From contig JBHEMX010000088.1 of assembly GCA_046262355.1 (NCBI GenBank), positions 1 through 20,629 on the forward strand: a stretch of DNA of 20,629 nt, read 5' to 3'. Positions 13,760 to 20,629 of this stretch are shown here, piece by piece. The stretch is from DATADD01 sp046262355 (GTDB taxonomy: Bacteria; Actinomycetota; CADDZG01; WHSQ01). Positions within the stretch are counted from its first letter, which is position 1; each line of letters starts with the position of its first letter. The notes under the pieces were generated by a model, which was given only the letters and a program-made list of their open reading frames with translations, searched no databases and was not told the origin of the DNA. A program made the position numbers and the translations under genes.

Positions 13760-14833
13760 ATGCAGTTACCCGAGGCGCGCCTCGAGGAGATGGAGTCGAG
13801 GTTCGAAGAGGTCGAGCGGTTGCTCTCCGATCCCGCCCTCGCATCGCGTCTTCAGGAGCTCCGGGCCCTGGGCAAAGAGCATTCGGAACTGCGCGACACG
13901 GTCGAGGACTGGCGCGCCTATCGGCGCGCCGCGGCCGACGTCGCCGAGGCGAAGGCCATGCTCGCCGGAGCCGAGGGAGACGAGCAGGATTACCTCCAAG
14001 ACGAGATCTCGGGGCAAGAGGCGGTCGCCGCGCGCCTCGGCGCGCGCATCAGGGAGGCGCTGACGCCCAAGGACCCGAACGACGAACGCGACGTGATCAT
14101 GGAGATCCGCGCGGGGGCCGGCGGGGACGAAGCAGGGCTCTTCGCGGCCGAGCTGTTCCGCATGTACTCGCGCTACGCCGAGACCAAGAGATGGAAGCTC
14201 GAGATGTTGTCGTCGAGCGAGACCGGCGTGGGTGGTTTCAAGGACGCGACCTTCGCGATCAAGGGCAAGGGCGCGTACTCCCGGCTCAAGTACGAGGCGG
14301 GCGTGCATCGCGTTCAACGAGTGCCTGTGACCGAGTCCAGCGGACGAGTACACACGTCTGCCGTCGCCGTCAACGTGCTTCCGGAGGCTGAAGAGGTGGA
14401 GGTGGAGGTCGATCCCAACGACCTGCGCATCGACGTTTACAGGTCGAGCGGCCCCGGCGGGCAGTCCGTCAACACGACGGACTCCGCGGTCCGCATCAAG
14501 CACCTGCCGACGGGCATCGAGGTTGCATGCCAGGATGAGAAGTCGCAGATCCAGAACCGGGCAAAGGCTATGCGGATCCTAAGGGCACGGCTGTTGCAGG
14601 CCAAGCAGGAAGAGCAGCAGCGCGCGTTGGCGGAGGAGCGGCGCGCCCAGGTGCGCACCGCCGATCGCTCGGAGCGCATCCGCACCTACAACTTCCACGA
14701 GAACCGCGTGAGCGACCATCGCATCGGCTTCACGGTGCATCGCCTCGGCGAGATCCTCGAGGGCGGCCTCGACGATCTCATAGACGCGCTTGACCGCGGA
14801 CTCGTGACGGATGGGCGGGCGGAGCCGAGCTGA
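13760..14833 (+). CDS. prfA: Peptide chain release factor 1
   Basis: Recognises UAA and UAG in the ribosomal A site and triggers release of the finished protein. The 357 residues match the usual length. The N-terminal helical domain (about 1-100) is Glu/Arg-rich. The stop-codon recognition tripeptide P-V-T sits in RVPVTESSGRVHTSA, which separates it from RF2 (S-P-F). The catalytic GGQ is G233-G-Q235 in SSGPGGQSVNTTDSAVR, the target of the methyltransferase encoded next door. I prefer ATG 13760 over GTG 13757, which is directly before it; neither has a strong ribosome binding site. It starts four bases after the DUF1385 stop. Confidence 0.96.
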   Translation: MQLPEARLEEMESRFEEVERLLSDPALASRLQELRALGKEHSELRDTVEDWRAYRRAAADVAEAKAMLAGAEGDEQDYLQDEISGQEAVAARLGARIREALTPKDPNDERDVIMEIRAGAGGDEAGLFAAELFRMYSRYAETKRWKLEMLSSSETGVGGFKDATFAIKGKGAYSRLKYEAGVHRVQRVPVTESSGRVHTSAVAVNVLPEAEEVEVEVDPNDLRIDVYRSSGPGGQSVNTTDSAVRIKHLPTGIEVACQDEKSQIQNRAKAMRILRARLLQAKQEEQQRALAEERRAQVRTADRSERIRTYNFHENRVSDHRIGFTVHRLGEILEGGLDDLIDALDRGLVTDGRAEPS

Positions 14834-14850
14834 TCACGGCCCCCAGGCTG

Positions 14851-15669
14851 GTGGCAACCGTCTCGCAGGTCCTTCGAGAGGGAGGCGTCGTTCACGCAAC
14901 CCAAGAGGCAGTGTGGCTCATAGAGGCGGCCACCGGATGCAGCCGGACGGACCTCTTGATCCGGCGCGCCGACATGGATGAGCCCGACGCCGAGCGCGCT
15001 CTCGAGCTAGCGCGCCGGCGCGCCGCCGGGGAGCCACTGCAGTACCTCACCGGCATCGTCGGGTTCAGGCGACTCGAGCTGGCCGTGGGCCCGGGGGTAT
15101 TCATCCCGCGGCCCGAGACGGAGCTGGTCGCGGAACGAGCGATGGAGCTGCTGCCCCCACACGGCACGCTCGTGGACGTCGGAACGGGCTCGGGAGCGAT
15201 CGCTCTGTCCGTGGCGGTCGAGCGACCGGATGCCTTCGTCGTCGCAACAGAATCGTCGTCCGACGCCCTCCGTTATGCAACGCGCAATGCGGAGAGGTGC
15301 CATGCGTCGGTCGAGTTCATCTTGTGCGACCTGCTCTCGGGAGTCCCGAGCTCGCTGCGCGGGATAGTGGACGTGTGTGTGTCGAACCCTCCATACGTGC
15401 CGCTGAGCGAGGGCGCCGCGCTCCCGCGCGACGTCGTCGATCACGAGCCGCACCTAGCTCTGTTCGCGGGCGGCGATGGACTCGGCGTCCTCAGGAGGGT
15501 TGCGAGTGAGGCGCGCGCGTGGTTGCGCAGCGGTGGGTGGCTCGTGCTCGAGATCGGCGACCGCCAGGGTGCTGTGGCGGGACCACTCCTGCATGACGCG
15601 GGCTACCGCGAGGTGGCGGTGAGGCGAGACCTCGCGGGGCGGGAACGGATCGTCGAGGCAACGATATGA
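14851..15669 (+). CDS. prmC: Release factor glutamine methyltransferase
   Basis: Methylates the glutamine of the GGQ motif in release factors using S-adenosylmethionine, which speeds termination. The 272 residues fit the family. The N-terminal helical domain ends at PLQYLTGIVGFRRLEL, followed by FIPRPETE. The SAM-binding loop is VDVGTGSGAIALSVA (about 108-122), and the substrate-binding N-P-P-Y is at 179-182 in VSNPPYVPLSEGAAL. Immediate linkage to prfA, 17 bases upstream, is a near-universal pairing. GTG 14851 is used; the upstream sequence has only a weak AGG. The stop overlaps the tsaC ATG (ATGA). Confidence 0.95.
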   Translation: MATVSQVLREGGVVHATQEAVWLIEAATGCSRTDLLIRRADMDEPDAERALELARRRAAGEPLQYLTGIVGFRRLELAVGPGVFIPRPETELVAERAMELLPPHGTLVDVGTGSGAIALSVAVERPDAFVVATESSSDALRYATRNAERCHASVEFILCDLLSGVPSSLRGIVDVCVSNPPYVPLSEGAALPRDVVDHEPHLALFAGGDGLGVLRRVASEARAWLRSGGWLVLEIGDRQGAVAGPLLHDAGYREVAVRRDLAGRERIVEATI

Positions 15670-16250
15670 GAGACCCGGCAGACATCGGGCGAGCGCTCGA
15701 GGCGGTGCGAGCCGGGCGTCTCATCGTCATGCCGACGGACACCGTCTACGGGGTCGCCGCGCACCCGGATGCCGCAGGCGCGATCTTCGGCGCCAAGAAG
15801 AGGTCGCGCGACAAGGCGCTTCCGGTGCTGGCGGCCCACCTCGCCGATCTCTCTCCCGTGGCCGTCGTAGACGAACGCATCTCGATGCTCGCGCGCGCGT
15901 TCTGGCCCGGTCCCCTAACCCTGGTCCTCGAGCGCGCCGCCGGGTTCGACGCCGATCTGGGCGGCCGCGCCCGGACGGTCGCCGTGCGGGTCCCCGCTTG
16001 TTCCGTGGCTCTCGCGCTCTTGCGACGCTCGGGCCCCCTCGCGGTGACGAGCGCGAACCGTTCGGGAGAGCCCGCCGCGACATCGGTCGACGAGGCGCGC
16101 CGGAGCCTCGGCGACGCCGTCGACGTCTTCATCGACGGGGGGCCGCGCTCGGGCGCGCCGTCCACCATCGTCTCGCTCGTGGGCAACATCTCGGTGTTGC
16201 GAGAGGGCTCCCTGAAGGCAGCCGAGGTCCTTGCGGTGGCGGGGCGCTAG
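15666..16250 (+). CDS. tsaC: Threonylcarbamoyl-AMP synthase (Sua5/YrdC/TsaC type)
   Basis: Makes threonylcarbamoyl-AMP from threonine, bicarbonate and ATP for the t6A modification at position 37 of ANN-decoding tRNAs. The 194-residue protein consists of the YrdC domain alone, without the C-terminal Sua5 domain. Visible motifs are MPTDTVYGVAA (residues 22-32), the basic KKRSRDKALPVL that binds ATP, FWPGPLTLVLE, VRVPACSVAL and VTSANRSGEPA. The start overlaps the prmC stop by four bases. Its stop codon TAG (16248-16250) shares bases with the stop of the convergent carboxypeptidase gene. In mycobacteria the same gene follows the prmC homologue. Confidence 0.93.
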   Translation: MRDPADIGRALEAVRAGRLIVMPTDTVYGVAAHPDAAGAIFGAKKRSRDKALPVLAAHLADLSPVAVVDERISMLARAFWPGPLTLVLERAAGFDADLGGRARTVAVRVPACSVALALLRRSGPLAVTSANRSGEPAATSVDEARRSLGDAVDVFIDGGPRSGAPSTIVSLVGNISVLREGSLKAAEVLAVAGR

Positions 16251-17731
16251 AGGTTCGAGTACTTGTCCTCGAGGTAGGTCAGCAGCGGCCGCGCATCTAC
16301 CGACGCGCCGGTGACGTCCTCCATGAGTTCACGCGCCTCGAAGACGTAACCGTGTCGGTGGATGTTCTCGCGCAGCCATTCCAGCAGTGGCCTCATATCC
16401 CCCGAACGGATGTCCCCGTCGAGCGTGTCCAACTCCGCGCGCGCCCTTCGGTCGATCGCCGCTGCGTACAGGTTGCCGATCGTGTAGGTCGGGAAGTAAC
16501 CCATGGCGCCGATCGACCAATGCATGTCCTGAAGAACCCCCTCGGAATCGTTCTCCGGTCGGATACCCAGATATTCCTCCGTCGCATCGTTCCAGGCACC
16601 CGGAAGCTCGGACACCTCGAGCTCGTCGCGAAACAGCGCGAGCTCGAGCTTGAAGCGCAAGGCCACGTGGAGGTTGTAGGTCAGCTCATCGGCGCTCACC
16701 CGTATGAGCGTCCGCTGTACGTGGTTGACGCCTCTGTAGAACTCCTGGGGAGTTGTCATCGCGATCTCCTCCGGGAAACGATCCTTGAGATGTGGGAGCA
16801 GGAAGTCGGTGAACGCGCGGCTCCTGCCGATCTGGTTCTCCCATAACCGGGACTGCGACTCGTGCATCCCCAGCGACGGCACGCGGCCGACCGGAAGCCC
16901 CAACAATCCCGCCGGGATGCCCTGCTCATAAAGAGCGTGGCCGGTCTCGTGTATCGCTGCATAGATCGAGCCGAGCACTCCTGTGGTCTCCGTGCGCGTC
17001 GTCTGACGTACGTCGGCAGGGCCGATCTGGATCGTGAACGGGTGAGGCGAGCTGTCGAGGCGCCCGCGCGCCACATCGAAGCCGAGTTGTTCGACCAGCC
17101 AGCGACAGAAGCTGTGTTGCTTCGCGTCGTCGTAGGACGCGTACAGGAACGGGGCACGCTCATGGTCCGGCTCCAGCGCCGCATCGGTGATCGGCTTCAA
17201 GCCGCGCACGAGCTCGTCGAACATCGCTGCGGTCTCCGACGTCTTGGCGTGCGGCTCCCACAGGTCGAGGAGCGCGTCGTAGCGCTCCTCGTCCCAGCCG
17301 AGGGCATCCGCTTCGTGCTTCTTGAGCTCGATGAGGCTACGGAGATGCGGTTCCAGGATCGAGAAGTCCGAGGCCGGACGAGCGACGGTCCACGCCTGGT
17401 ATGCAAGCCCGCGGACCTTGGCGAGATCTCGCACCAGCTCCTCGGGCACCTTCGTCGCCTGCCCGTGATCGCGCTCGAGCACCCTCACGCTCGCTCGCTG
17501 CACGTCGTCGAGCGAGTCGTCGGAGGCCAGCTCGCGCAGTAGGTCACCGATCTCTGGAGCCGTGAGGAGGCGATGGGCGGCGCTCTCCAGCGTCGCCACC
17601 ACGCGGGCGCGGGCGGGGGCGCCCTCCGGAGGCATCATGACCTGTTGATCCCAGTGCAGCAGACGGATCGCGCCGGCGTAGTCGTGCAGTTCGTGCAGCT
17701 TGGGTGTGAGGGCGTCCCACGATCTGCTCAT
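16247..17731 (-). CDS. M32-family metallocarboxypeptidase (carboxypeptidase Taq)
   Basis: Zinc carboxypeptidase that removes C-terminal residues from peptides in the cytoplasm; no signal peptide is present. The 494 residues match the family. The zinc site is H261-E-T-G-H265 in AAIHETGHALYEQG, with the third ligand probably E291 in GMHESQSRLWENQ. Other family marks are LLHWDQQVMMPPEGA (residues 24-38) and SSPHPFTI (about 227-234), plus GYFPTYTIGNLYAA near the end. It is the only minus-strand gene between rho and the window end and interrupts the tsaC to phosphatase run. AGAGG sits directly against ATG 17731, too close for a normal ribosome binding site, while a TAGCTT lies six bases upstream, so leaderless expression is likely. 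The two stop codons with tsaC overlap in CTAG. Confidence 0.95.
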   Translation of the reverse strand: MSRSWDALTPKLHELHDYAGAIRLLHWDQQVMMPPEGAPARARVVATLESAAHRLLTAPEIGDLLRELASDDSLDDVQRASVRVLERDHGQATKVPEELVRDLAKVRGLAYQAWTVARPASDFSILEPHLRSLIELKKHEADALGWDEERYDALLDLWEPHAKTSETAAMFDELVRGLKPITDAALEPDHERAPFLYASYDDAKQHSFCRWLVEQLGFDVARGRLDSSPHPFTIQIGPADVRQTTRTETTGVLGSIYAAIHETGHALYEQGIPAGLLGLPVGRVPSLGMHESQSRLWENQIGRSRAFTDFLLPHLKDRFPEEIAMTTPQEFYRGVNHVQRTLIRVSADELTYNLHVALRFKLELALFRDELEVSELPGAWNDATEEYLGIRPENDSEGVLQDMHWSIGAMGYFPTYTIGNLYAAAIDRRARAELDTLDGDIRSGDMRPLLEWLRENIHRHGYVFEARELMEDVTGASVDARPLLTYLEDKYSNL

Positions 17732-17737
17732 CCTCTG

Positions 17738-17743
17738 AAGCTA
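17738..17743 (-). promoter_or_regulatory. Candidate -10 element for leaderless M32 gene
   Basis: On the minus strand TAGCTT (fits TAnnnT) ends six bases before ATG 17731, which places the transcription start at or within a base of the A of the start codon. No clear -35 is seen. The absence of a properly spaced ribosome binding site supports a leaderless transcript. Confidence 0.4.
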
Positions 17744-17780
17744 CCTGGTTCCTTCCGCGGTCCTCGTCGCGTGATGTTGG

Positions 17781-17829
17781 TGATGCTGAGCCATGCGGGG
17801 GATGGTGTGATGATGCTGAGTCATGCGGG
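17781..17829 (+). repeat. Direct repeat that duplicates the start region of the phosphatase gene
   Basis: A 19-base string, TGATGCTGAG(C/T)CATGCGGG, occurs at 17781-17799 and 17811-17829 with one mismatch and a 30-base period. The second copy contains the phosphatase start codon (ATG 17823). The first contains an in-frame ATG (17793) that opens a five-codon reading frame, MRGMV, ended by TGA TGA at 17808-17813. It could be a duplicated translation start, an upstream mini-frame or an operator pair. Confidence 0.6.
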
Positions 17830-18368
17830 TCTTGATCGGATGCACCGGGAACCTATGTCGCTCGCCGATGGCCGCGGCACTGATGAGGCACGCCTTGGTG
17901 CAGAGGGGCCGCGAGGACATCGAAGTCGTCTCGGCCGGAACGATGGCCGGTCCGGGTTCTCCGGCGTCGCCCCATGCGGTGACCGTTCTGGCCGACAGAG
18001 GCGTGGACCTCTCGGAGCACCGCTCGCGCCCACTCACGCGCGCCGAAGTACTCACTGCAGACCTCGTCATCGCGATGGAGCGCGCCCACGTTCGAGAGGT
18101 GACACGACTGGCGCCCGAAGCCGCCGAGAAGGTCCTGTTGCTCAACGAGCTCGCCGACATGGACACGAGGCGCCTTCCCGACGCAGGTTCGGGAGTGGAG
18201 CGGCTGGAGGCGCTGCTCGCTGCGCCGCGGCCTCGGCGCGCCGCTCGCCTCGACGTCACCGATCCGTACGGCAGATCGCTCAGCGTGTACACGCGCTCCG
18301 CGCGCGACATAGAGGAGGCGGTCGAGGCGCTCGTGGAGGCGCTTTGCGCCCGCGAGCTGCCGGACTGA
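17823..18368 (+). CDS. Low-molecular-weight protein phosphatase
   Basis: A 181-residue member of the low-molecular-weight phosphotyrosine phosphatase family. The catalytic P-loop is C7-T-G-N-L-C-R13-S at the extreme N-terminus. The general acid is probably D147 in DVTDPYGRS. The gene sits between a tsaC-type gene and rpiB-glyA, the place that ywlE occupies in Bacillus, where YwlE is a protein-arginine phosphatase. In YwlE a threonine stands at P-loop position 11 and favours phosphoarginine; here it is leucine, so tyrosine or another substrate is more likely. A loop of about 15 residues around 122-142 (GVERLEALLAAPRPRRAAR) is longer than I expect. The start ATG lies within a 30-base-period repeat and lacks a strong ribosome binding site. 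Confidence 0.9.
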   Translation: MRVLIGCTGNLCRSPMAAALMRHALVQRGREDIEVVSAGTMAGPGSPASPHAVTVLADRGVDLSEHRSRPLTRAEVLTADLVIAMERAHVREVTRLAPEAAEKVLLLNELADMDTRRLPDAGSGVERLEALLAAPRPRRAARLDVTDPYGRSLSVYTRSARDIEEAVEALVEALCARELPD

Positions 18369-18408
18369 CGTGGGCGCGCGCGAACGGCGCCGACGACGGG
18401 GGCGGTCT

Positions 18409-18414
18409 TAAGAT
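18409..18414 (+). promoter_or_regulatory. Candidate -10 element for leaderless rpiB
   Basis: TAAGAT (fits TAnnnT) ends six bases before the rpiB GTG at 18421, so transcription would start on the G of the start codon. There is no ribosome binding site in the intervening GCCCAC. The geometry is the same as upstream of the M32 gene. No good -35 is seen in the very GC-rich sequence before it. Confidence 0.4.
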
Positions 18415-18420
18415 GCCCAC

Positions 18421-18876
18421 GTGAGGATCGTGCTGGGAGCCGACCACGCCGGGTACGGGTTGAAGAAGGACGTTGCCGACTACCTCGCGCGGCTTGGACA
18501 CGAGGTCGTGGACCTCGGAACCGCATCGGAAGAACGGGTCGACTATCCGCCGGTATGTGCGGCCGTGGGGCGCGCCGTGGTCTCGAACGAGGCCGACTTC
18601 GGCATCGTCATGGGTGGCAGCGGACAGGGTGAGCAGATCGCCGCGAACAAGGTGCGCGGCGTACGCGCGGCGCTGTGCCTCGACGTCTACACGGCTCGGT
18701 TCGCCCGCCTTCACAACGACGCGAACGTTCTGTCGCTCGGCGGACGCATACTCGCGAGCACGTTCGCGTGCACGATCGTGGACACGTTCCTGTCGACCGG
18801 CTTCGAGGGAGGCCGTCACCAGAGGCGGGTAGATCAGATAACGGAGATCGAGCGGGAGGAGTGTGACGGTCGATGA
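18421..18876 (+). CDS. rpiB: Ribose-5-phosphate isomerase B
   Basis: Interconverts ribose 5-phosphate and ribulose 5-phosphate in the pentose phosphate pathway. The 151 residues match the RpiB/LacA-LacB family. Substrate-binding residues are visible as GADHAG (D8, H9) and RLHNDANVLSLGGR (H98, N99, D100). The anion-binding loop is GGSGQGEQIAANKV (65-78). The residue after the loop is E71, as in the actinobacterial enzymes where a glutamate replaces the cysteine base of the E. coli type. GTG 18421 lacks a ribosome binding site and may head a leaderless transcript. The stop overlaps the glyA start (ATGA), so the two are coupled. Confidence 0.95.
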   Translation: MRIVLGADHAGYGLKKDVADYLARLGHEVVDLGTASEERVDYPPVCAAVGRAVVSNEADFGIVMGGSGQGEQIAANKVRGVRAALCLDVYTARFARLHNDANVLSLGGRILASTFACTIVDTFLSTGFEGGRHQRRVDQITEIEREECDGR

Positions 18877-20138
18877 TGAATCCGGGGTGGGCGGACTGGG
18901 CCGCACTCGAGAAGATCGATCCAGCATCGGCGGAGGCGATACTTGGCGAGGTGCGGCGCGAGAACACCAAGATCGAGCTGATCGCGTCGGAGAATTTCTC
19001 GTCTCCCGCTGTGCTCGCGGCGCTCGGCACTCCACTAACGAACAAGTATGCCGAGGGCTATCCGGGCAGGCGCTACTACGGTGGCTGCGAGCACGTCGAC
19101 GTCGTCGAGGAGCTCGCGATCGAGCGGGCGAAGAAGTTGTTCGGCGCGGATCACGTCAACGTGCAGCCCCATGCGGGAGCGCAGGCGAACGCGGCCGCAT
19201 ACTTCGCCTTCCTCGAGCCGGGCGACACGCTACTCGGCCTCTCGCTGGCTCATGGTGGGCACCTGACGCACGGCTGGCCGGTGAGTTTCTCGGGCAAGGT
19301 GTTCCGAGCCGTGCAGTACGGGGTGGGCAAGCACGACGAGCTGATCGATCTCGACGAGGTGCGGGACATCGCTCGACGGGAGCGACCGAAGATGATCATC
19401 GCCGGAGCTTCGGCGTACTCGCGCATGTGGGACTTCGAGGGCTTCCGTTCGATAGCAGATGAGGTTGGTGCGATCTTCCTGGTGGACGCAGCGCACTTCA
19501 TCGGTTTGGTGGCCGGAGGTGCTCACCCCAATCCGGTGCCGTACGCGGACGTCGTCACTTGCACGACGCACAAGACGCTGCGCGGTCCTCGGGGAGCGAT
19601 GATCATGTGCAAGGAGGAGCACGCGTCCGCCATCGACAAGAGCGTCTTCCCCGGCTGGCAGGGGGGTCCGCTCATGCACTCGATCGCAGCGAAAGCGGTC
19701 GCGTTCGCCGAAGCCGCCACGGACGAGTTCCGCGCGTACGCAGAACAGGTCGTCAAGAACGCGAAGACGATGGCAGAGACGCTGACCGAGGAAGGGTTGC
19801 GGATCGTTTCCGGAGGGACCGACAACCACCTGATGCTCGTAGACCTCCGGCCGGTCGGCCTGACCGGGAAGGAGGCCGAGACCCGCCTCGACGCCGTCGG
19901 CATCACGGTCAACAAGAACGCGATCCCGTACGACCCCGAGAAGCCGTTCATCGCCTCGGGCATCCGTGTCGGGACCCCCGCAGCGACGACGACGGGGATG
20001 AAGGAGCCTGAGATCGCGGAGGTGTCCCGCTTGATCGCGGGCGTCCTCAAAGACGACTCCGAGCCGACGAAGACGAAGGTGAGGGCGAAGGTCGAAGAGC
20101 TCACGACGCGCTTCCGCCCCTACCCCGACGTGAGGTAG
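18873..20138 (+). CDS. glyA: Serine hydroxymethyltransferase
   Basis: PLP enzyme that moves a one-carbon unit from serine to tetrahydrofolate, giving glycine and methylene-tetrahydrofolate. The 421 residues match the family. Motifs are ELIASENFSSPAVLAALG, NKYAEGYPGRRYYGGCEHVD, VNVQPHAGAQANAAAYFA, LVDAAHFIGLVAGGAHPNP and the PLP lysine K234 in TTHKTLRGPRGAMIM. The start is ATG 18873 or the adjacent ATG 18876; GGAGGA (18855-18860) is 12 bases upstream of the first and 15 of the second, so 18873 is preferred. The rpiB-glyA link is common in Gram-positives. The stop is seven bases before the next gene. Confidence 0.97.
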   Translation: MMNPGWADWAALEKIDPASAEAILGEVRRENTKIELIASENFSSPAVLAALGTPLTNKYAEGYPGRRYYGGCEHVDVVEELAIERAKKLFGADHVNVQPHAGAQANAAAYFAFLEPGDTLLGLSLAHGGHLTHGWPVSFSGKVFRAVQYGVGKHDELIDLDEVRDIARRERPKMIIAGASAYSRMWDFEGFRSIADEVGAIFLVDAAHFIGLVAGGAHPNPVPYADVVTCTTHKTLRGPRGAMIMCKEEHASAIDKSVFPGWQGGPLMHSIAAKAVAFAEAATDEFRAYAEQVVKNAKTMAETLTEEGLRIVSGGTDNHLMLVDLRPVGLTGKEAETRLDAVGITVNKNAIPYDPEKPFIASGIRVGTPAATTTGMKEPEIAEVSRLIAGVLKDDSEPTKTKVRAKVEELTTRFRPYPDVR

Positions 20139-20145
20139 TCATCCG

Positions 20146-20629
20146 GTGACCGCTCATCTCGTCATCGGGCTGATCGCTGCGGCGATCACGTTCTCGTTGA
20201 CGCCGCTCGTGAGAATGCTCGCCGTGCACATCGGCGCGATCGACCATCCGAACGATCGCAAGGTTCATGCAGAGCCGACGCCTAGCTTGGGCGGGCTCGC
20301 GATCTTCGCCGGCGTAGTGGGGGCCGGAGTAGCGGCCAGCTATCTAGGTGAGTTCGCGGACATCTTCCGCCAGTCGTCGGCGCCCCTTGGCGTTCTCGGC
20401 GGAGCCATCGTGATCTTCGCCCTCGGAGCGGTCGACGATCTGCACGACCTCCCGGCCCCCGTGAAGCTCGCCGGCCAGGTCTTCGCCGCCGGCATCTTGT
20501 TCCTGACCGGCGTGAAGATGCAGTTCCTGCTGCTCCCCGACGGCAACCTCTATTCGCTGTCGGACGACGTGTCGGTGCTCGTGACCGTCATCTGGATCGT
20601 CGCGATGATCAACGCGGTCAACCTGGTCG
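20146..20629 (+). CDS. WecA/TagO-type undecaprenyl-phosphate sugar-1-phosphate transferase (partial)
   Basis: The frame is open to the right edge, giving 161 residues of a polytopic membrane enzyme. Such enzymes transfer a sugar-phosphate from a UDP-sugar to undecaprenyl phosphate and start synthesis of cell-wall glycans. The first helix is at about residues 4-22. DRKVHAEPTPSLGGLAIFAG is the conserved cytoplasmic loop, and FALGAVDDLHDLP contains the metal-binding Asp pair. The sequence breaks off at NAVNLV, the beginning of the NxxNxxDG block. In mycobacteria the homologue (rfe/wecA) follows the same tract and precedes the ATP synthase genes. GTG 20146 has GAGGT (20132-20136) nine bases upstream. 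The identity of the sugar cannot be told from this part. Confidence 0.93.
   Translation, partial: MTAHLVIGLIAAAITFSLTPLVRMLAVHIGAIDHPNDRKVHAEPTPSLGGLAIFAGVVGAGVAASYLGEFADIFRQSSAPLGVLGGAIVIFALGAVDDLHDLPAPVKLAGQVFAAGILFLTGVKMQFLLLPDGNLYSLSDDVSVLVTVIWIVAMINAVNLV

Overview
This window of GC-rich DNA reads as a chromosomal segment of an actinobacterium, probably a deep-branching or uncultured lineage of Actinomycetota. The main reason is gene order. argS, hom, thrC, thrB, rho, rpmE, prfA, prmC, a Sua5/TsaC gene and a WecA-type transferase follow one another as in Mycobacterium and its relatives. The tract with a low-molecular-weight phosphatase, rpiB and glyA also recalls the Bacillus prfA-glyA neighbourhood. 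GTG and TTG starts, 4-bp start/stop overlaps and apparently leaderless starts fit a high-GC Gram-positive. No species can be named from the sequence alone.

Layout. Positions 1-629 hold the C-terminal end of a large serine recombinase. It is broken by a one-base frameshift and abuts the 3' end of a tRNA-Arg(CCG) on the minus strand, so it is probably the edge of a decayed integrated element. A single-domain response regulator (892-1266) precedes argS. From argS, a tightly packed run continues through a PhzF-like isomerase and hom-thrC-thrB, the three steps from aspartate semialdehyde to threonine.

Between thrB and rho, which are adjacent in typical actinobacteria, lies an extra block of about 3.2 kb. 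It contains a minus-strand membrane protein of unknown function (7139-7867) and, divergent from it, a two-gene operon. That operon encodes a homologue of cyclic 2,3-diphosphoglycerate synthetase (7954-9321) and a homologue of 2-phosphoglycerate kinase (9318-10319). Together they would turn the glycolytic intermediate 2-phosphoglycerate into cyclic 2,3-diphosphoglycerate, a compatible solute and phosphate store known from thermophilic methanogens. This archaeal-type pathway in a bacterial housekeeping cluster is the most interesting feature of the window. The first gene appears to start at a rare ATC codon.

A 327-base leader with a candidate promoter precedes rho. After rho come a small membrane protein, rpmE, a DUF1385 membrane protein, prfA, prmC and tsaC, the translation and tRNA-modification block. 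A minus-strand M32 carboxypeptidase interrupts the run. It is followed by a low-molecular-weight phosphatase, rpiB, glyA and the start of a WecA/TagO-type phosphosugar transferase cut by the window end. No CRISPR array, rRNA, intact insertion sequence or replication origin was seen.
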